Shown here piece by piece: positions 1 through 10,423 of a DNA stretch of 64,000 nt. This DNA is from Coleofasciculus sp. FACHB-T130. GTDB taxonomy: Bacteria > Cyanobacteriota > Cyanobacteriia > Cyanobacteriales > FACHB-T130. Position 1 is the stretch's first letter, and each line of letters begins with the position of its first letter. Both the position numbers and the translations under genes were made by a program. A model generated the notes under the pieces. The model saw only the letters and a program-made list of their open reading frames with translations, had not been told where the DNA came from and searched no databases. Location of the stretch: contig NZ_JACJOG010000014.1 of assembly GCF_014695375.1 (NCBI RefSeq), positions 109,848 through 173,847 on the forward strand. Reading direction: 5' to 3'.

Positions 1-18
1 GGTGTTAAAGCATTTCCC

Positions 19-2865
19 GTGACCCCATCTCCTTCACATTCAAAACCCGATCTAGCAAGCGTCTGGCATACTCTACCAGTGGACAAGACACTGGAGCAGC
101 TAGCAAGCGACCCAGAAGTTGGTCTGACGACCCAGGAAGCCAAACAGCGGTTGCAGCAATACGGCCCCAACGAACTGCAAGAAACTGCGGGTCGAAGTAC
201 CTGGGAAATCTTGCTCGATCAGTTCAAGAACATCATGTTGTTGATGCTGATTCTAGTAGCACTGATTTCCGGGATTCTAGACCTGGTGGATTTACGCGCT
301 GGCAGATTAGCCCCTGGTGAAATTCCCTTCAAGGACACAATTGCAATTTTACTGATTGTCATCCTTAACGGCGTCTTGGGCTATCTCCAGGAAAGCCGCG
401 CCGAAAAAGCACTTGCCGCCCTCAAGAAGCTTTCCTCTCCGAAAGTGCGAACGATCCGCGATGGCAGACAATTAGAGGTGGACGGCAAGGATCTTGTTCC
501 AGGAGACATCATGCTCCTCGAAGCAGGGGTGCAGGTTTCCGCCGACGGGCGTCTAATTGAAGAGTCAAATCTGCAAGTGCGGGAATCGGCACTAACCGGC
601 GAAGCTCATCCATCAAGTAAGCAGGCAGCGGTGCATCTGAGTGAAGAAACCGCATTGGGCGATCGCATTAACTTAGTCTTTCAAGGCACTGAAGTCGTCC
701 AAGGGCGCGGCAAGGTCATCGTCACCGGCACTGGTATGAAGACGGAACTCGGCAAAATTGCCGATATGCTGCAATCCGTCGAAGCTGAAGACACCCCGTT
801 GCAACAGCGAATGACCCAGCTGGGCAACGTGCTGGTGACGGGTTCTTTGATCTTAGTTGCCATCGTCATCGTCGGCGGAATGCTGCATAATTTCTTCAGC
901 CAGGGGCGTTGGAACTGGAATGTCTTGCAAGACCTTGTGGAAGTTTCTCTATCGATGGCAGTGGCGGTAGTGCCAGAAGGCTTGCCAGCAGTCATTACAG
1001 TGACGTTGGCACTGGGAACCCAGCGGATGGTACGCCGCCACGCACTGATTCGCAAACTCCCAGCGGTAGAAACCCTCGGTTCTGTCACAACTATCTGCTC
1101 GGATAAAACCGGCACCCTCACCCAAAATAAAATGGTGGTGCAGCGGGTAGACACGGCAAACCATACCTTCCGCGTTACCGGCGAAGGTTACATCCCTACC
1201 GGAGAATTTTATCTCGACGAGCGGCAGGTAGCCGCAGAGCAGTATCGGGATCTGCAAATCCTCATGCTTGGCTGCGTGCTTTGTAATGACGCAATGTTAC
1301 AGCACGACAAGAATGAGTGGGCAATTCTCGGCGACCCCACAGAAGGGGCATTAATTGTCCTGGCTGGGAAGGGAGGAATTGATAAGGAACCGCTAAGCCG
1401 CCAAATGCGCCGCGTTGCCGAGTTTCCTTTTTCCTCCGAACGCAAGCGGATGAGCGCGATCTGCGAAGCGGGCGCTTGGATTCAAAACACGCCTTTTTCT
1501 AGCAGCCACCTGATGTTTACGAAGGGTTCTCCAGAGTTAATTTTGGAGCGTTGTACCCAAATTCAGGTAGGCGACCAGAGCGAAGTTCTGCGCGATGAGC
1601 AACGAACTCAAATTCTGGAGCAAAATAACCAGATGGCAAGTAAGGGCTTGCGGGTACTGGGATTTGCTTACAAGCCTTTAGAGAGCGTTCCGCCCGAAGG
1701 ATCGGAGGAAACAAACGAGCAAGAATTAGTTTGGCTGGGTTTAGTCGGAATGCAGGATGCTCCGCGTCCGGAAGTGCGGGATGCAGTCGCTAAATGCAAA
1801 GCCGCTGGAATTCGAGCCATGATGATTACTGGCGACCACCAGCTAACAGCACAAGCGATCGCCCAAGATTTAGGGATTGCCCAAGAAGGCGATCGCGTCC
1901 TCACAGGTCAACAACTGCAAAAGTTTAGTCCAGAGGAGCTAGATCAAGTCGTTGACGAAGTTAGCATCTACGCCCGTGTTGCCCCCGAACACAAACTCCG
2001 CATTGTTCAAGCCCTCCAGCGTCGCGGTAGATTTGTCGCCATGACCGGCGATGGCGTCAACGATGCCCCAGCACTCAAACAAGCCGACATCGGCATCGCA
2101 ATGGGCATTACCGGCACCGATGTCAGCAAAGAAGCCAGCGATATGGTGCTACTGGACGATAACTTCGCCACCATCGTCGCCGCTACAGAAGAAGGGCGGA
2201 CTGTTTACAGTAATATTCGCCGCTTTATTAAATACATTTTGGGCAGCAACATCGGCGAAGTGTTGACCATTGCCGCTGCACCTCTGCTTGGCTTGGGGGG
2301 CGTTCCGCTCTCGCCGTTGCAGATTCTCTGGATGAACCTGGTTACGGATGGTTTACCCGCTCTCGCCCTTGCCGTAGAACCCGCAGAACCCGACGTGATG
2401 CGCCGTCCTCCCATGAATCCCCGCGAAAGTATTTTTGCCCAAGGGCTGGGTTCTTACATGGTTCGGATTGGGATTGTCTTTGCGATTATCAGTATTGCTT
2501 TGATGGCATGGGCTTACAACTATACTCATGCACCCGGCTATCCGGGAAATCCAGATGTTTGGAAGACGATGGTCTTTACAACCTTGTGTCTCGCTCAGAT
2601 GGGACACGCTTTGGCGGTTCGTTCTAACAGCCAACTGACGATCGAGATGAATCCCTTTACCAACCTGTATTTGTGGGGAGCGGTGGTTGTTACCACGGCG
2701 TTGCAGCTAATGCTCGTCTACGTACCCCCTCTGCGTTCTTTCTTTGGAACTCACTACCTGACTCTTACTGAACTCGGTATTTGTATCGGCTTCAGTGCCT
2801 TAATGTTCGTTTGGGTTGAGATGGAAAAACTGTTTATCCGTTTTTTTTACAAAGGCAGACGGTAA
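19..2865 (+). CDS. Calcium-type cation-transporting P-type ATPase
   Basis: This is a P2-type ATPase, which would pump a cation (probably Ca2+) across the membrane using ATP through a phospho-aspartate intermediate. The sequence shows the phosphorylation motif DKTGTLT (Asp at about 362), the membrane motif PEGLP (about 319) typical of Ca2+ pumps, the hinge motif TGDGVND (about 675), an N-terminal cation ATPase segment, and a C-terminal block of hydrophobic helices. At 948 aa it has the full length of SERCA/PMCA-like bacterial pumps. The GTG at 19 gives a complete N-terminus, but the frame stays open to the window edge, so a slightly earlier start is possible. No metal-binding Cys motif (CxxC) is seen, which argues against a copper pump. 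The ion is inferred. Confidence 0.93.
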   Translation: MTPSPSHSKPDLASVWHTLPVDKTLEQLASDPEVGLTTQEAKQRLQQYGPNELQETAGRSTWEILLDQFKNIMLLMLILVALISGILDLVDLRAGRLAPGEIPFKDTIAILLIVILNGVLGYLQESRAEKALAALKKLSSPKVRTIRDGRQLEVDGKDLVPGDIMLLEAGVQVSADGRLIEESNLQVRESALTGEAHPSSKQAAVHLSEETALGDRINLVFQGTEVVQGRGKVIVTGTGMKTELGKIADMLQSVEAEDTPLQQRMTQLGNVLVTGSLILVAIVIVGGMLHNFFSQGRWNWNVLQDLVEVSLSMAVAVVPEGLPAVITVTLALGTQRMVRRHALIRKLPAVETLGSVTTICSDKTGTLTQNKMVVQRVDTANHTFRVTGEGYIPTGEFYLDERQVAAEQYRDLQILMLGCVLCNDAMLQHDKNEWAILGDPTEGALIVLAGKGGIDKEPLSRQMRRVAEFPFSSERKRMSAICEAGAWIQNTPFSSSHLMFTKGSPELILERCTQIQVGDQSEVLRDEQRTQILEQNNQMASKGLRVLGFAYKPLESVPPEGSEETNEQELVWLGLVGMQDAPRPEVRDAVAKCKAAGIRAMMITGDHQLTAQAIAQDLGIAQEGDRVLTGQQLQKFSPEELDQVVDEVSIYARVAPEHKLRIVQALQRRGRFVAMTGDGVNDAPALKQADIGIAMGITGTDVSKEASDMVLLDDNFATIVAATEEGRTVYSNIRRFIKYILGSNIGEVLTIAAAPLLGLGGVPLSPLQILWMNLVTDGLPALALAVEPAEPDVMRRPPMNPRESIFAQGLGSYMVRIGIVFAIISIALMAWAYNYTHAPGYPGNPDVWKTMVFTTLCLAQMGHALAVRSNSQLTIEMNPFTNLYLWGAVVVTTALQLMLVYVPPLRSFFGTHYLTLTELGICIGFSALMFVWVEMEKLFIRFFYKGRR

Positions 2866-2954
2866 TGGGTAATAAGTAATGGGGAATTAGGGACTGGTTA
2901 TTGGAAGAATCTAGGCTGAAAATAATCACCCATGCCCCATTACCCATTCCATTA
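2863..2954. terminator. Long imperfect inverted repeat after the ATPase gene
   Basis: A left arm rich in TAATGGGTAAT/TAATGGGG (2863-2884) faces a right arm CCCCATTACCCATTCCATTA (2935-2954). The hairpin begins at the ATPase stop codon and ends just before recF. Such ATGGGTAAT-type intergenic repeats are common in filamentous cyanobacteria. A terminator role is inferred; there is no long T-run. Confidence 0.5.
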
Positions 2955-2971
2955 CTAATGATCCATTAGCT

Positions 2972-4135
2972 ATGTATCTCAAAACCCTCCACCTGCGCCA
3001 GTTTCGCAACTACTTGGATTGTGGAGTTGATTTCGAGGCTCCTAAGACGATTTTGGTGGGGAATAATGCCCAAGGAAAATCCAATCTTTTGGAAGCAGTC
3101 GAGTTACTATCAACCCTCAAAAGCCATCGAGCCGGACGCGATCGCGACCTGATCCGCGAAGGCGCGGCGGACGGTAAAATTACAGCCACGCTGGAACGCG
3201 CTAACGGCTTAGTGGATCTGGCTTTAACCCTCCGCACTCAAGGGCGTCGTACCGCAGCCATTAACCAAGAAGCTTTGCGACGCCAAATGGATTTTCTCGG
3301 CGTCCTCAACGCTGTAGAATTCTCCAGTTTAGATTTAGATCTAGTGCGAGGTGCCCCCGAACAACGCCGCAACTGGCTAGATTCCATCCTCACCCAGTTG
3401 GAACCCGTCTACGCCCACATTTTGCAGCAATATAACCAAGTATTACGGCAGCGCAACGCCTTATTAAGACAAGAAGCGAGAAAAGCCCAACCTTCTTCTA
3501 GTAACAGGCAAGAGGAAATTTCCACCAAGTCTGGAGACTTGAATCGGGACTCTGAATTGGCGTTGTGGGATGTCCAATTAGCGATCGCGGGTTCTCGCGT
3601 TACCCGTCGTCGAGCCAGAGTCCTGACACGGCTGGCACCTCTCGCTCAGGCTTGGCACGCTAGCATTAGCGGTAGAGCTGAAGTGCTGGAATTAAAATAT
3701 GCCCCCAATGTCACCCTGGAGAAGGAAGAACCCGAAGCGGTACAGCAAGCTTTTTTAGAGAAAATTCAACAGCGTCGGGTCGTCGAGCATCACCAAGGCA
3801 CAACCCTCGTCGGTCCTCACCGGGACGAAGTTGAGTTTACCATCAACCAAACACCGGCAAGAATCTATGGCTCCCAAGGTCAGCAGCGAACCCTAGTCTT
3901 GGCACTGAAACTGGCAGAGCTAAAGCTTATTGAAGAAGTCGTTGGAGAACCGCCGCTGTTGCTACTTGATGATGTTCTAGCCGAGTTAGACCCAAACCGC
4001 CAAAATCAACTGTTAGATGCCATCCAAGACCGCTTTCAGACCCTGATTACCACTACTCACTTAGGTTCCTTTGATGCCCAGTGGTTGAATTCATCTCAAA
4101 TTCTCTCTGTTCAGGCAGGACAAATAAAACGATGA
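2972..4135 (+). CDS. recF: DNA replication and repair protein RecF
   Basis: RecF is an SMC-like ABC ATPase that loads RecA at single-strand gaps. The protein starts MYLKTLHLRQFRNY, the conserved RecF N-terminus. It has Walker A (GNNAQGKS, residues 30-37), the ABC signature GSQGQQRT near residue 300, and a Walker B/D-loop LLLLDDVLAELD near 331. At 387 aa it has the usual length. It stands alone, not next to dnaA/dnaN/gyrB as in many other bacteria. Confidence 0.96.
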   Translation: MYLKTLHLRQFRNYLDCGVDFEAPKTILVGNNAQGKSNLLEAVELLSTLKSHRAGRDRDLIREGAADGKITATLERANGLVDLALTLRTQGRRTAAINQEALRRQMDFLGVLNAVEFSSLDLDLVRGAPEQRRNWLDSILTQLEPVYAHILQQYNQVLRQRNALLRQEARKAQPSSSNRQEEISTKSGDLNRDSELALWDVQLAIAGSRVTRRRARVLTRLAPLAQAWHASISGRAEVLELKYAPNVTLEKEEPEAVQQAFLEKIQQRRVVEHHQGTTLVGPHRDEVEFTINQTPARIYGSQGQQRTLVLALKLAELKLIEEVVGEPPLLLLDDVLAELDPNRQNQLLDAIQDRFQTLITTTHLGSFDAQWLNSSQILSVQAGQIKR

Positions 4136-4332
4136 AGTTTGTTAGTTGCATAAGGACGGGTTGAAGCCAAATATTTGTAAATAGCCAACTAGATGGATAA
4201 ACCTACACCTACAACAAGTCGTTCTTCCTTTTTTAGTGTTAATCCCTGGCTTGCAGCCTCTAACCTTATTCTCAAATCCGGAGTCACCCTCAGAAGTCTC
4301 GTATCCACCAATATGTTCTAAAGAGAGAATCC

Positions 4333-4815
4333 GTGCCTTACTTATTTAACGAACTGTCAACCTACGCCCAGATTGATTGTGACGTAATTAACCTTGCTGC
4401 TATGCGAAAAATGGATATGGCTATGGATCGGGATGAGATTGCAGGACTGGGCGCTTCGTTGCGACGGATCAATCAGAAGCTATTGACCTCAGCCAAGGGA
4501 GATGGCGTCGAAAGAGTATGGTATCAGGGTGGAGAACCTTATTTCGATCTGTTTATTGACCTGCGAAAAGATGATATCGAGTGGTTTCAGTTGACTTTAC
4601 GTGGGAAATCGCTGTCGTGGAATCGAGCAGGTTGGCAAACAGGGATAACGAATGAAGGTATTGTCAACGACATTACTTTTTATCCTGCTAGCAAACTGAT
4701 TAAAACAGACAATCGCCCTGATTTTGCGTTCATTGAATTAGCATATTCCATCCTGCAAACCCGCGCTGGTGATGCGATTTTTGATAAAATACTGGTGCTG
4801 TTTAAGCCTGAATAA
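4333..4815 (+). CDS. Conserved hypothetical protein, 160 aa
   Basis: I do not recognise a family. The protein is soluble, with no signal peptide or membrane segment. It has a helical N-terminal half (AMRKMDMAMDRDEIAGLGASLRRI) and a mixed C-terminal half containing VWYQGGEPYFDLFIDLRKDDIEWFQLTLRG, which looks like beta strands. The start is a GTG at 4333. It follows recF by about 200 bp in the same direction with no clear coupling. Codon use and HIP1 context are like the neighbours, so it is probably a core cyanobacterial gene. Confidence 0.75.
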   Translation: MPYLFNELSTYAQIDCDVINLAAMRKMDMAMDRDEIAGLGASLRRINQKLLTSAKGDGVERVWYQGGEPYFDLFIDLRKDDIEWFQLTLRGKSLSWNRAGWQTGITNEGIVNDITFYPASKLIKTDNRPDFAFIELAYSILQTRAGDAIFDKILVLFKPE

Positions 4816-5238
4816 CGAATGGCTAGTCGCTAATCAAAGCCCTTTTTTGCCCAATTAGCAATTAGCCTATACCCTAATCATTAAGCTTATTTGTAAATTC
4901 TTTTAGGTGCAATATACCAGCACGAATTTGGGTTTAATGTATTTGTTCTTGCTCGTTATCCTAATTTTGAGTCGTTGCTGGAGCCTTTTTATTATTCTTT
5001 TTTGATAAGAAAAATAACCCTCGATTCCTCATTTTTGAAGAGCTAAGAACCATTGGACTCATTGGACTCTCTTCTAGAAAGGGAAATATTTGCTCTTAGG
5101 ATACTTGTACTGATTTTATATAGACAATTTATGAATTAGCCCTCTATCTAGGGATTTATTTTCTTTCATAAAACATAAATATTTATTGCAATCAAGTAAT
5201 GATTTATTGCACATAACTAAGAATTAGCAGAAGTTTGG
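4816..5238. other. AT-rich intergenic region
   Basis: About 420 bp upstream of the CBS-domain kinase without a convincing coding frame. It is AT-rich (for example TATATAGACAATTTATG near 5117-5133) and probably contains the kinase promoter. I see no RNA gene or repeat. Confidence 0.5.
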
Positions 5239-7587
5239 GTGTATCACAGTTTACAATTGCCAACAGTACCCCTGTGGAAATTACTGGATGGGTTCACAAT
5301 GCAGCCCAACGCCCTGCCGCTTCCTTGCCTATCTCTAGACCCTGCTATTGACCGTCAGCCTCTGACTGTAGCGCCTGACACACCTCTCCTTGATGTATTG
5401 GCGCTCATGAGCCAGTTACGGAGTAGTTGTGAGTTGCCCAGAGGAACCCAAGCCAGAGGGACACAAGCAGACACCAGTGCAGCGTCAGAAGACCCAAGCT
5501 GGGAGGCGAGCGAGGGAATGAACGCCGCCTTGCCGCACCCTGCATCCTGTTGGTTGTCACAAGAGGAGACCGATTTTGACACTGCCGATGCCGCAGGTCA
5601 TTGTGTCTTAGTCATGCAAGGATCGCAGCTTGTGGGAGTCTTTACAGAGCGCGATATTGTTAGACTGACTGCCGCCAGAGCTTCCCTAATTAACGTCAAA
5701 ATTGCCGATGTCGTCACGCAACCAGCCATTACCCTCAGACAATCAGAAGCTCACGATGTTTTCACGGCTCTTTCCTTGTTTCGTCAGCACCGAATTCGCC
5801 ATTTGCCAATCATTGACGATAATGCAGGGGTAGTCGGAATTGTCACGCACGATAGTATTCGCAAAGCGTTGCAACCCGTTAATCTTCTAACGCGATTGCG
5901 ATACGTCGCGGATGTGATGACATCCCAAGTCGTTCATGCGCCTATGACGGCTTCTGTTCTCGATTTAGCCCAAATCATGGCTAGTCAGCTAGTCAGCTGT
6001 GTCGTCATTACAGAACAGAGGGAAAACCAAATTGAGAACAAGCCAATAAAGACGCTTAATTCTCAATTCCCAATGCCCGTAGGCATTGTCACAGAGCGAG
6101 ATGTGGTGCAGTTTCAGGCGATGGAATTAGACTTGTCGAAATTGCAGGCAAAAGACGTAATGAGTACACCCTTATTTTGTCTGCAACCCTCAAATTCCCT
6201 ATGGGTTGCCCATCAAGAAATGCAGCGGCGGCGCGTGCGACGTCTGGTAGTTGCTAGCAATCAGGGCGAATTACTCGGCATTGTCTCCCAAACCAGCCTG
6301 CTACAAGTGCTGAATCCGGCGGATATGTACAATGTCATTGAGGTATTGCAGCAGGCAGTAGAAGAGCGTACCAAAGCATTAGAAAATAGCAACGAGCGAT
6401 TGCGTTGTGAAATTGCTGAGCGCAAACGAGCTGAAAAGGCATTGCGACAAGCGCACGATAACTTAAAAAGACAAGTAGAGGAGCAAACTGCCGAATTAGC
6501 TCAAGCGAATGTGCTTCTCAAAAAGGACATTATTGAGCGTGTCGCAGTAGAGGCGGCTTTGCGGAAATCAGAGGCGCAAAAGACAGGATTAATCGCGTCT
6601 CTACAACAACAAGCCGAACATCTGGAACAAACTTTACACCAACTGCAAAAAACCCAAGCCCAGCTGATTCAAACAGAAAAAATGTCCAGTTTGGGGCAAC
6701 TGGTAGCTGGTATTGCCCACGAAATTAACAATCCGATTAATTTTATTTACGGCAATCTCAGCTATGCCGGTCAATATGTCCAGGATTTGCTGAATCTGCT
6801 GCAACTTTATATCAAACATCATCCTCAACCAGAAGCGGAAATTCAAACAGAAATTGAGGCAATTGACCTGGAGTTTTTGAAGACAGACCTCCCGAAACTT
6901 TTAGGCTCGATGAAGGTGGGAGCCAACCGTATCCGGGACTTGGTACTGTCCCTACGAAATTTCTCCCGATTGGATGAAGCGCAACAGAAATTTGTGAATA
7001 TACACGACGGGATAAATAGTACTCTTCTGATATTACAAAATCAACTAGAAGCAAAAGCGGGACGCTCTGGGATTAAAATTATTAAAGAATATGGCAATCT
7101 CCCTGCTGTGGAGTGTTTGGGGGGGCAGATTAACCAGGTATTTATGAATATTCTCAGTAATGCCATTGATGCCCTCGAAGAGGTCTTTGCTAAGGAATCA
7201 TGGGGGATGGCTCATGGAGAGGACAGTATCGATTCCCAACCCCCGACAATTTGGATACGCACCGAATTAGTCGGTAAAAATCAGGTAGCTATCAGGATTG
7301 AAGACAACGGAATTGGGATGACGGAAGCGGTACGGCGTCAAATGTTTGACCCTTTCTTCACAACGAAACCTGTGGGTAAAGGTACCGGCTTAGGATTATC
7401 AATTTGCTATCAGATTGTGGAAAAACACGGCGGTCAGCTGAAGTGTATTTCCGCACCCGGTGAGGGAACTGAGTTTGTAATTCAGATTCCAATCCGACAG
7501 ACAACTCATGCCGATTCTATGTATACATCCCGTCGTCTAAAGCCTGCCATTGAGCGAAATGAAGAGCAACAGCTACACGGAGCTTAG
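5239..7587 (+). CDS. CBS-domain sensor histidine kinase
   Basis: This is a cytoplasmic sensor kinase with no membrane segments. Four CBS motifs are visible (about residues 30-75 plus 120-145, 150-210, 225-290 and 305-360, with the repeated pattern GIVTERD/GVFTERD); CBS pairs usually bind adenine nucleotides. A long coiled coil (about 370-480) leads to an H-box with His494 in AGIAHEINNPINF. The ATPase domain has an N-box (NQVFMNILSNAIDAL), G1 (IEDNGIGM) and G2 (GTGLGLSI). A low-complexity insert (about residues 60-115) splits the first CBS motif. The GTG start gives 782 aa; an in-frame ATG at 5299 (MQPNALPLP) is an equally plausible start. It is paralogous to the kinase at 22.5 kb in its kinase half. 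Confidence 0.9.
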   Translation: MYHSLQLPTVPLWKLLDGFTMQPNALPLPCLSLDPAIDRQPLTVAPDTPLLDVLALMSQLRSSCELPRGTQARGTQADTSAASEDPSWEASEGMNAALPHPASCWLSQEETDFDTADAAGHCVLVMQGSQLVGVFTERDIVRLTAARASLINVKIADVVTQPAITLRQSEAHDVFTALSLFRQHRIRHLPIIDDNAGVVGIVTHDSIRKALQPVNLLTRLRYVADVMTSQVVHAPMTASVLDLAQIMASQLVSCVVITEQRENQIENKPIKTLNSQFPMPVGIVTERDVVQFQAMELDLSKLQAKDVMSTPLFCLQPSNSLWVAHQEMQRRRVRRLVVASNQGELLGIVSQTSLLQVLNPADMYNVIEVLQQAVEERTKALENSNERLRCEIAERKRAEKALRQAHDNLKRQVEEQTAELAQANVLLKKDIIERVAVEAALRKSEAQKTGLIASLQQQAEHLEQTLHQLQKTQAQLIQTEKMSSLGQLVAGIAHEINNPINFIYGNLSYAGQYVQDLLNLLQLYIKHHPQPEAEIQTEIEAIDLEFLKTDLPKLLGSMKVGANRIRDLVLSLRNFSRLDEAQQKFVNIHDGINSTLLILQNQLEAKAGRSGIKIIKEYGNLPAVECLGGQINQVFMNILSNAIDALEEVFAKESWGMAHGEDSIDSQPPTIWIRTELVGKNQVAIRIEDNGIGMTEAVRRQMFDPFFTTKPVGKGTGLGLSICYQIVEKHGGQLKCISAPGEGTEFVIQIPIRQTTHADSMYTSRRLKPAIERNEEQQLHGA

Positions 7588-7643
7588 CGAATGGGAGAAG
7601 GAATTAAAAACCGAAGAATTTCTATCTTTCTGTTTTAATTTAA

Positions 7644-10265
7644 TTATTGTGCTTCTCCAATAAGAGTAAAAGCCGCCCAGTCTTTCGGATCGGGGTGTTG
7701 CTTCATTGTTGTCAGCATCGCCTGACGCATCGCTTGCGCTTTGTCGGGATTCTTTTGAAGGTTTTGATAAAATTCGGTCATTAAGGATGCTGTAGGGGCG
7801 TCTGGAACCGACCAGAGGGACACAATTACACTGGGTATACCCGCAGTAATTAAGCTGCGAGATAGTCCGATAACGCCATCGCCGGTAATTTTGCCTCTGC
7901 CAGTGTCGCAAGCACTCAGCACGACTAGCTCAGCATTCAGTTTCATGTCTAGAATTTCGCTAGCGGTGAGTAAGCCAGTATCCTGCTCAGATGGAGCGAG
8001 AGCGATCGCACCCGGTACACCCAAACCTTTAAAATCATCCAGCAAACCATGTGTCGCTAGATGAATAATCTTCGCTTTGGGCATCTGTTGCGCGATCGCT
8101 ATTTTGGTCGCTTGCTTGCCAATGAGCGGTTTGGTTTTGAGGAGAAAAGCGATCGCTTTTGCTTCCTGTTCCGCACCTGGTAGCTGAGATAACGGCTCCG
8201 GTTTCTCCCCAATTTTAGGAGCAACGTTAGGCATTGTAGGATTGCCTACCACTAGCACTTCCTTTCCCGATACACGTTGCCGTTGCTTGCGGGTTAGCTC
8301 CAGAACCTGAATTGCGGGTGCTGTCACAATAGTGTGTTGTTCGATGAGGTATTTGCCACTGGCATCTTGGAGTGCTGGAAAGGGAACTAGGAACAGTTCA
8401 CGTTGAGGGATGAAAATAATTCGGTCGTTGGGGTCTTTTGGCAATCGGTCAGCAATCGGTTGAATCAGCAGTTGATGCAGTTGCTGTAATCGTTTATTAG
8501 TGCTGGTTTTATCCACTTTAGAGGCAACGGCAAGGCCACGACCTCTAACGCCGATGGAATCACGGCTGCTAGTAACAAGTTCTTCTAGAGAAATATTTTG
8601 TTTTTGCCACAGAGGTTTCAAGTCAGCCGTGCGAAACGTTACTTCACCTGTAGGCTTGATGACCCAAATATAAAGTTCTGATTCTTGAGCTTTTTGTTTA
8701 CCTTGAACTTTGAATGTGTCGTAAATAATCGAATATTGAACAAGAGTGGAGGCTTGCGCTTTAGCAATTTGTTTAATTTGCTCAATGGTAAGAGGTTGAA
8801 GGTTAGAAGGTGGAGCTGAACCTTCAACCTGTAACCTGTCATCCTGCAACCTATCAGCGAGTAATTCCACAAAGGCTCGTGCCCTTCCCCGCTCCGCAAT
8901 TTCCAGTGCTGGCTCAGTTTTACTCTGGGCAATGAGGACTTTTTGTAATGTCTGGTACGTACCAACTTGCCTTTCAAAGATTGACACTTTATTCGCATCG
9001 TTACTGCCTAAGCCCGCTCGAATAGATTCCAGAACCTTAATTGCATCCATTAAAATTGGCTCTGCGGTTACGAAATTGCCTTGTTTATAGAGAGTAAAAC
9101 CTAAATTGTGCAGAGCTATGCCTTCGCCTTCACGGTTTTGAATTTCCTGCGCGATCGCTAACTGTTGCTGAGAGTATTCAAGCGCTTTAGCATAGTCTCC
9201 AAGGCGACGGTAAGCCACTCCCAGATTACCTAGTAAAGCTCCTTCATTGCGTCGATCTTTGATTTCTCGTGCGATCGCCAAACTCTGCTGAGTATAATCA
9301 ATCGCCTTGGTATAGTCATCTAAATAAAGATAAGCTGTTGCCAGATTGGCTAGTGCCGACCCCTCACTTCGTCGATTTTTAACTTCCTGTGCGATCGCTA
9401 ACTGCTGCTGAGAGGATTCAATCGCTTTAGCATAGTCCCCAAGGTTACTGTAAGCCACTCCCAGATTGCCCAGTGCCGCCCCCTCGCTTCGTCGGTCTCC
9501 TATTTCCCGGGCGTTGGCTAACTGCTGCTGAAGGTAGCCAATTGCCTTGGCATAGTCTCCTAGGGAAACGTAAGCTGCTCCTAAATTGGCTACTGCCTTT
9601 CCCTCAGCTTGTGGATCTGGAAATCCATCTGCTGCGACGAGCGCCAATACCTGCTGAGAATACTCAATCCCCTTAGGGTAGTTTTCCAAGTTAAGGTAAA
9701 TCCCTCCCAGATTGGCCAATGCCGCCCTCTCATTGAGTGGGTCTTCTATTTCTCTTGCGATCCCCAACTGCTGCTGAGTGTAATCAATCGCTTTGGCATA
9801 GTCACCTAGAGAGTCATGAACCAGTCCTATCCCTCCTAGCGCCAATGCCTCGCCTTTTCGGTTTTTGATGTTCCGGTAGATTAAGAGTGACTGTTCCAAA
9901 GACTGTAATGCCGCTGCCCATTGACTGGTAAAATAGTGCCCAGCTCCTTGTTTACGTAGGCGGTCTGCTTGAGTCTCATAAACCATGTCGATCTTTTCTA
10001 GGACCAACTCCTCGCCTCGGCGGTCTTTGAGTTCCTGGTAGATCAAGAGTGCCTGTTGCCAAGACTCTAATGCCGCTTCCTGTTGATTGGCAAGATACTG
10101 GTCAAATGCTTGCCCATCCAGTCGCTCTGCTTCCGCTTTCCTTGCATTTGGGGTTTGAGCCAACGCTTGGGGTGCTGTTAAGGGTGCTGGAAGATTGGCA
10201 ACTGGCGTCACGCCATTGGCAACAAGCATGGCGAATAGCATCAGTCCGATTTTTGGGCGTCGCAT
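7644..10265 (-). CDS. TPR repeat protein with C-terminal CHAT protease domain
   Basis: The N-terminus looks like a signal peptide (GLMLFAMLVANGVTPVANLP...ALAQ). It is followed by about nine TPR repeats of the NLG.AY..LGDYAKAI..Y.QQ.LAIA.EI.DR type (residues 60-430). The C-terminal CHAT caspase-like domain (about 560-873) carries the expected catalytic pair: His in IIHLATHG (about 738) and Cys in VVLSACDTG (about 785). TPR-CHAT proteins are abundant in filamentous cyanobacteria; function is mostly unknown, though some CHAT proteases act in defence or cell death. No gasdermin or other partner gene is next to it. It converges on the CBS kinase. Confidence 0.9.
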   Translation of the reverse strand: MRRPKIGLMLFAMLVANGVTPVANLPAPLTAPQALAQTPNARKAEAERLDGQAFDQYLANQQEAALESWQQALLIYQELKDRRGEELVLEKIDMVYETQADRLRKQGAGHYFTSQWAAALQSLEQSLLIYRNIKNRKGEALALGGIGLVHDSLGDYAKAIDYTQQQLGIAREIEDPLNERAALANLGGIYLNLENYPKGIEYSQQVLALVAADGFPDPQAEGKAVANLGAAYVSLGDYAKAIGYLQQQLANAREIGDRRSEGAALGNLGVAYSNLGDYAKAIESSQQQLAIAQEVKNRRSEGSALANLATAYLYLDDYTKAIDYTQQSLAIAREIKDRRNEGALLGNLGVAYRRLGDYAKALEYSQQQLAIAQEIQNREGEGIALHNLGFTLYKQGNFVTAEPILMDAIKVLESIRAGLGSNDANKVSIFERQVGTYQTLQKVLIAQSKTEPALEIAERGRARAFVELLADRLQDDRLQVEGSAPPSNLQPLTIEQIKQIAKAQASTLVQYSIIYDTFKVQGKQKAQESELYIWVIKPTGEVTFRTADLKPLWQKQNISLEELVTSSRDSIGVRGRGLAVASKVDKTSTNKRLQQLHQLLIQPIADRLPKDPNDRIIFIPQRELFLVPFPALQDASGKYLIEQHTIVTAPAIQVLELTRKQRQRVSGKEVLVVGNPTMPNVAPKIGEKPEPLSQLPGAEQEAKAIAFLLKTKPLIGKQATKIAIAQQMPKAKIIHLATHGLLDDFKGLGVPGAIALAPSEQDTGLLTASEILDMKLNAELVVLSACDTGRGKITGDGVIGLSRSLITAGIPSVIVSLWSVPDAPTASLMTEFYQNLQKNPDKAQAMRQAMLTTMKQHPDPKDWAAFTLIGEAQ

Positions 10266-10423
10266 GGCTGGCTCAACAGGTGTAGATGTGCGGCAGTAGC
10301 TACACTGTCATAGCCCAGACACAAAGATACTGTCCAGCGATCGCGGCTGTAACGAAGAGCGGATGCTAGATGTTAAGACTCGCATTGGTGGCGGGATAGC
10401 GATCGCTATCCCGCGATTACCAA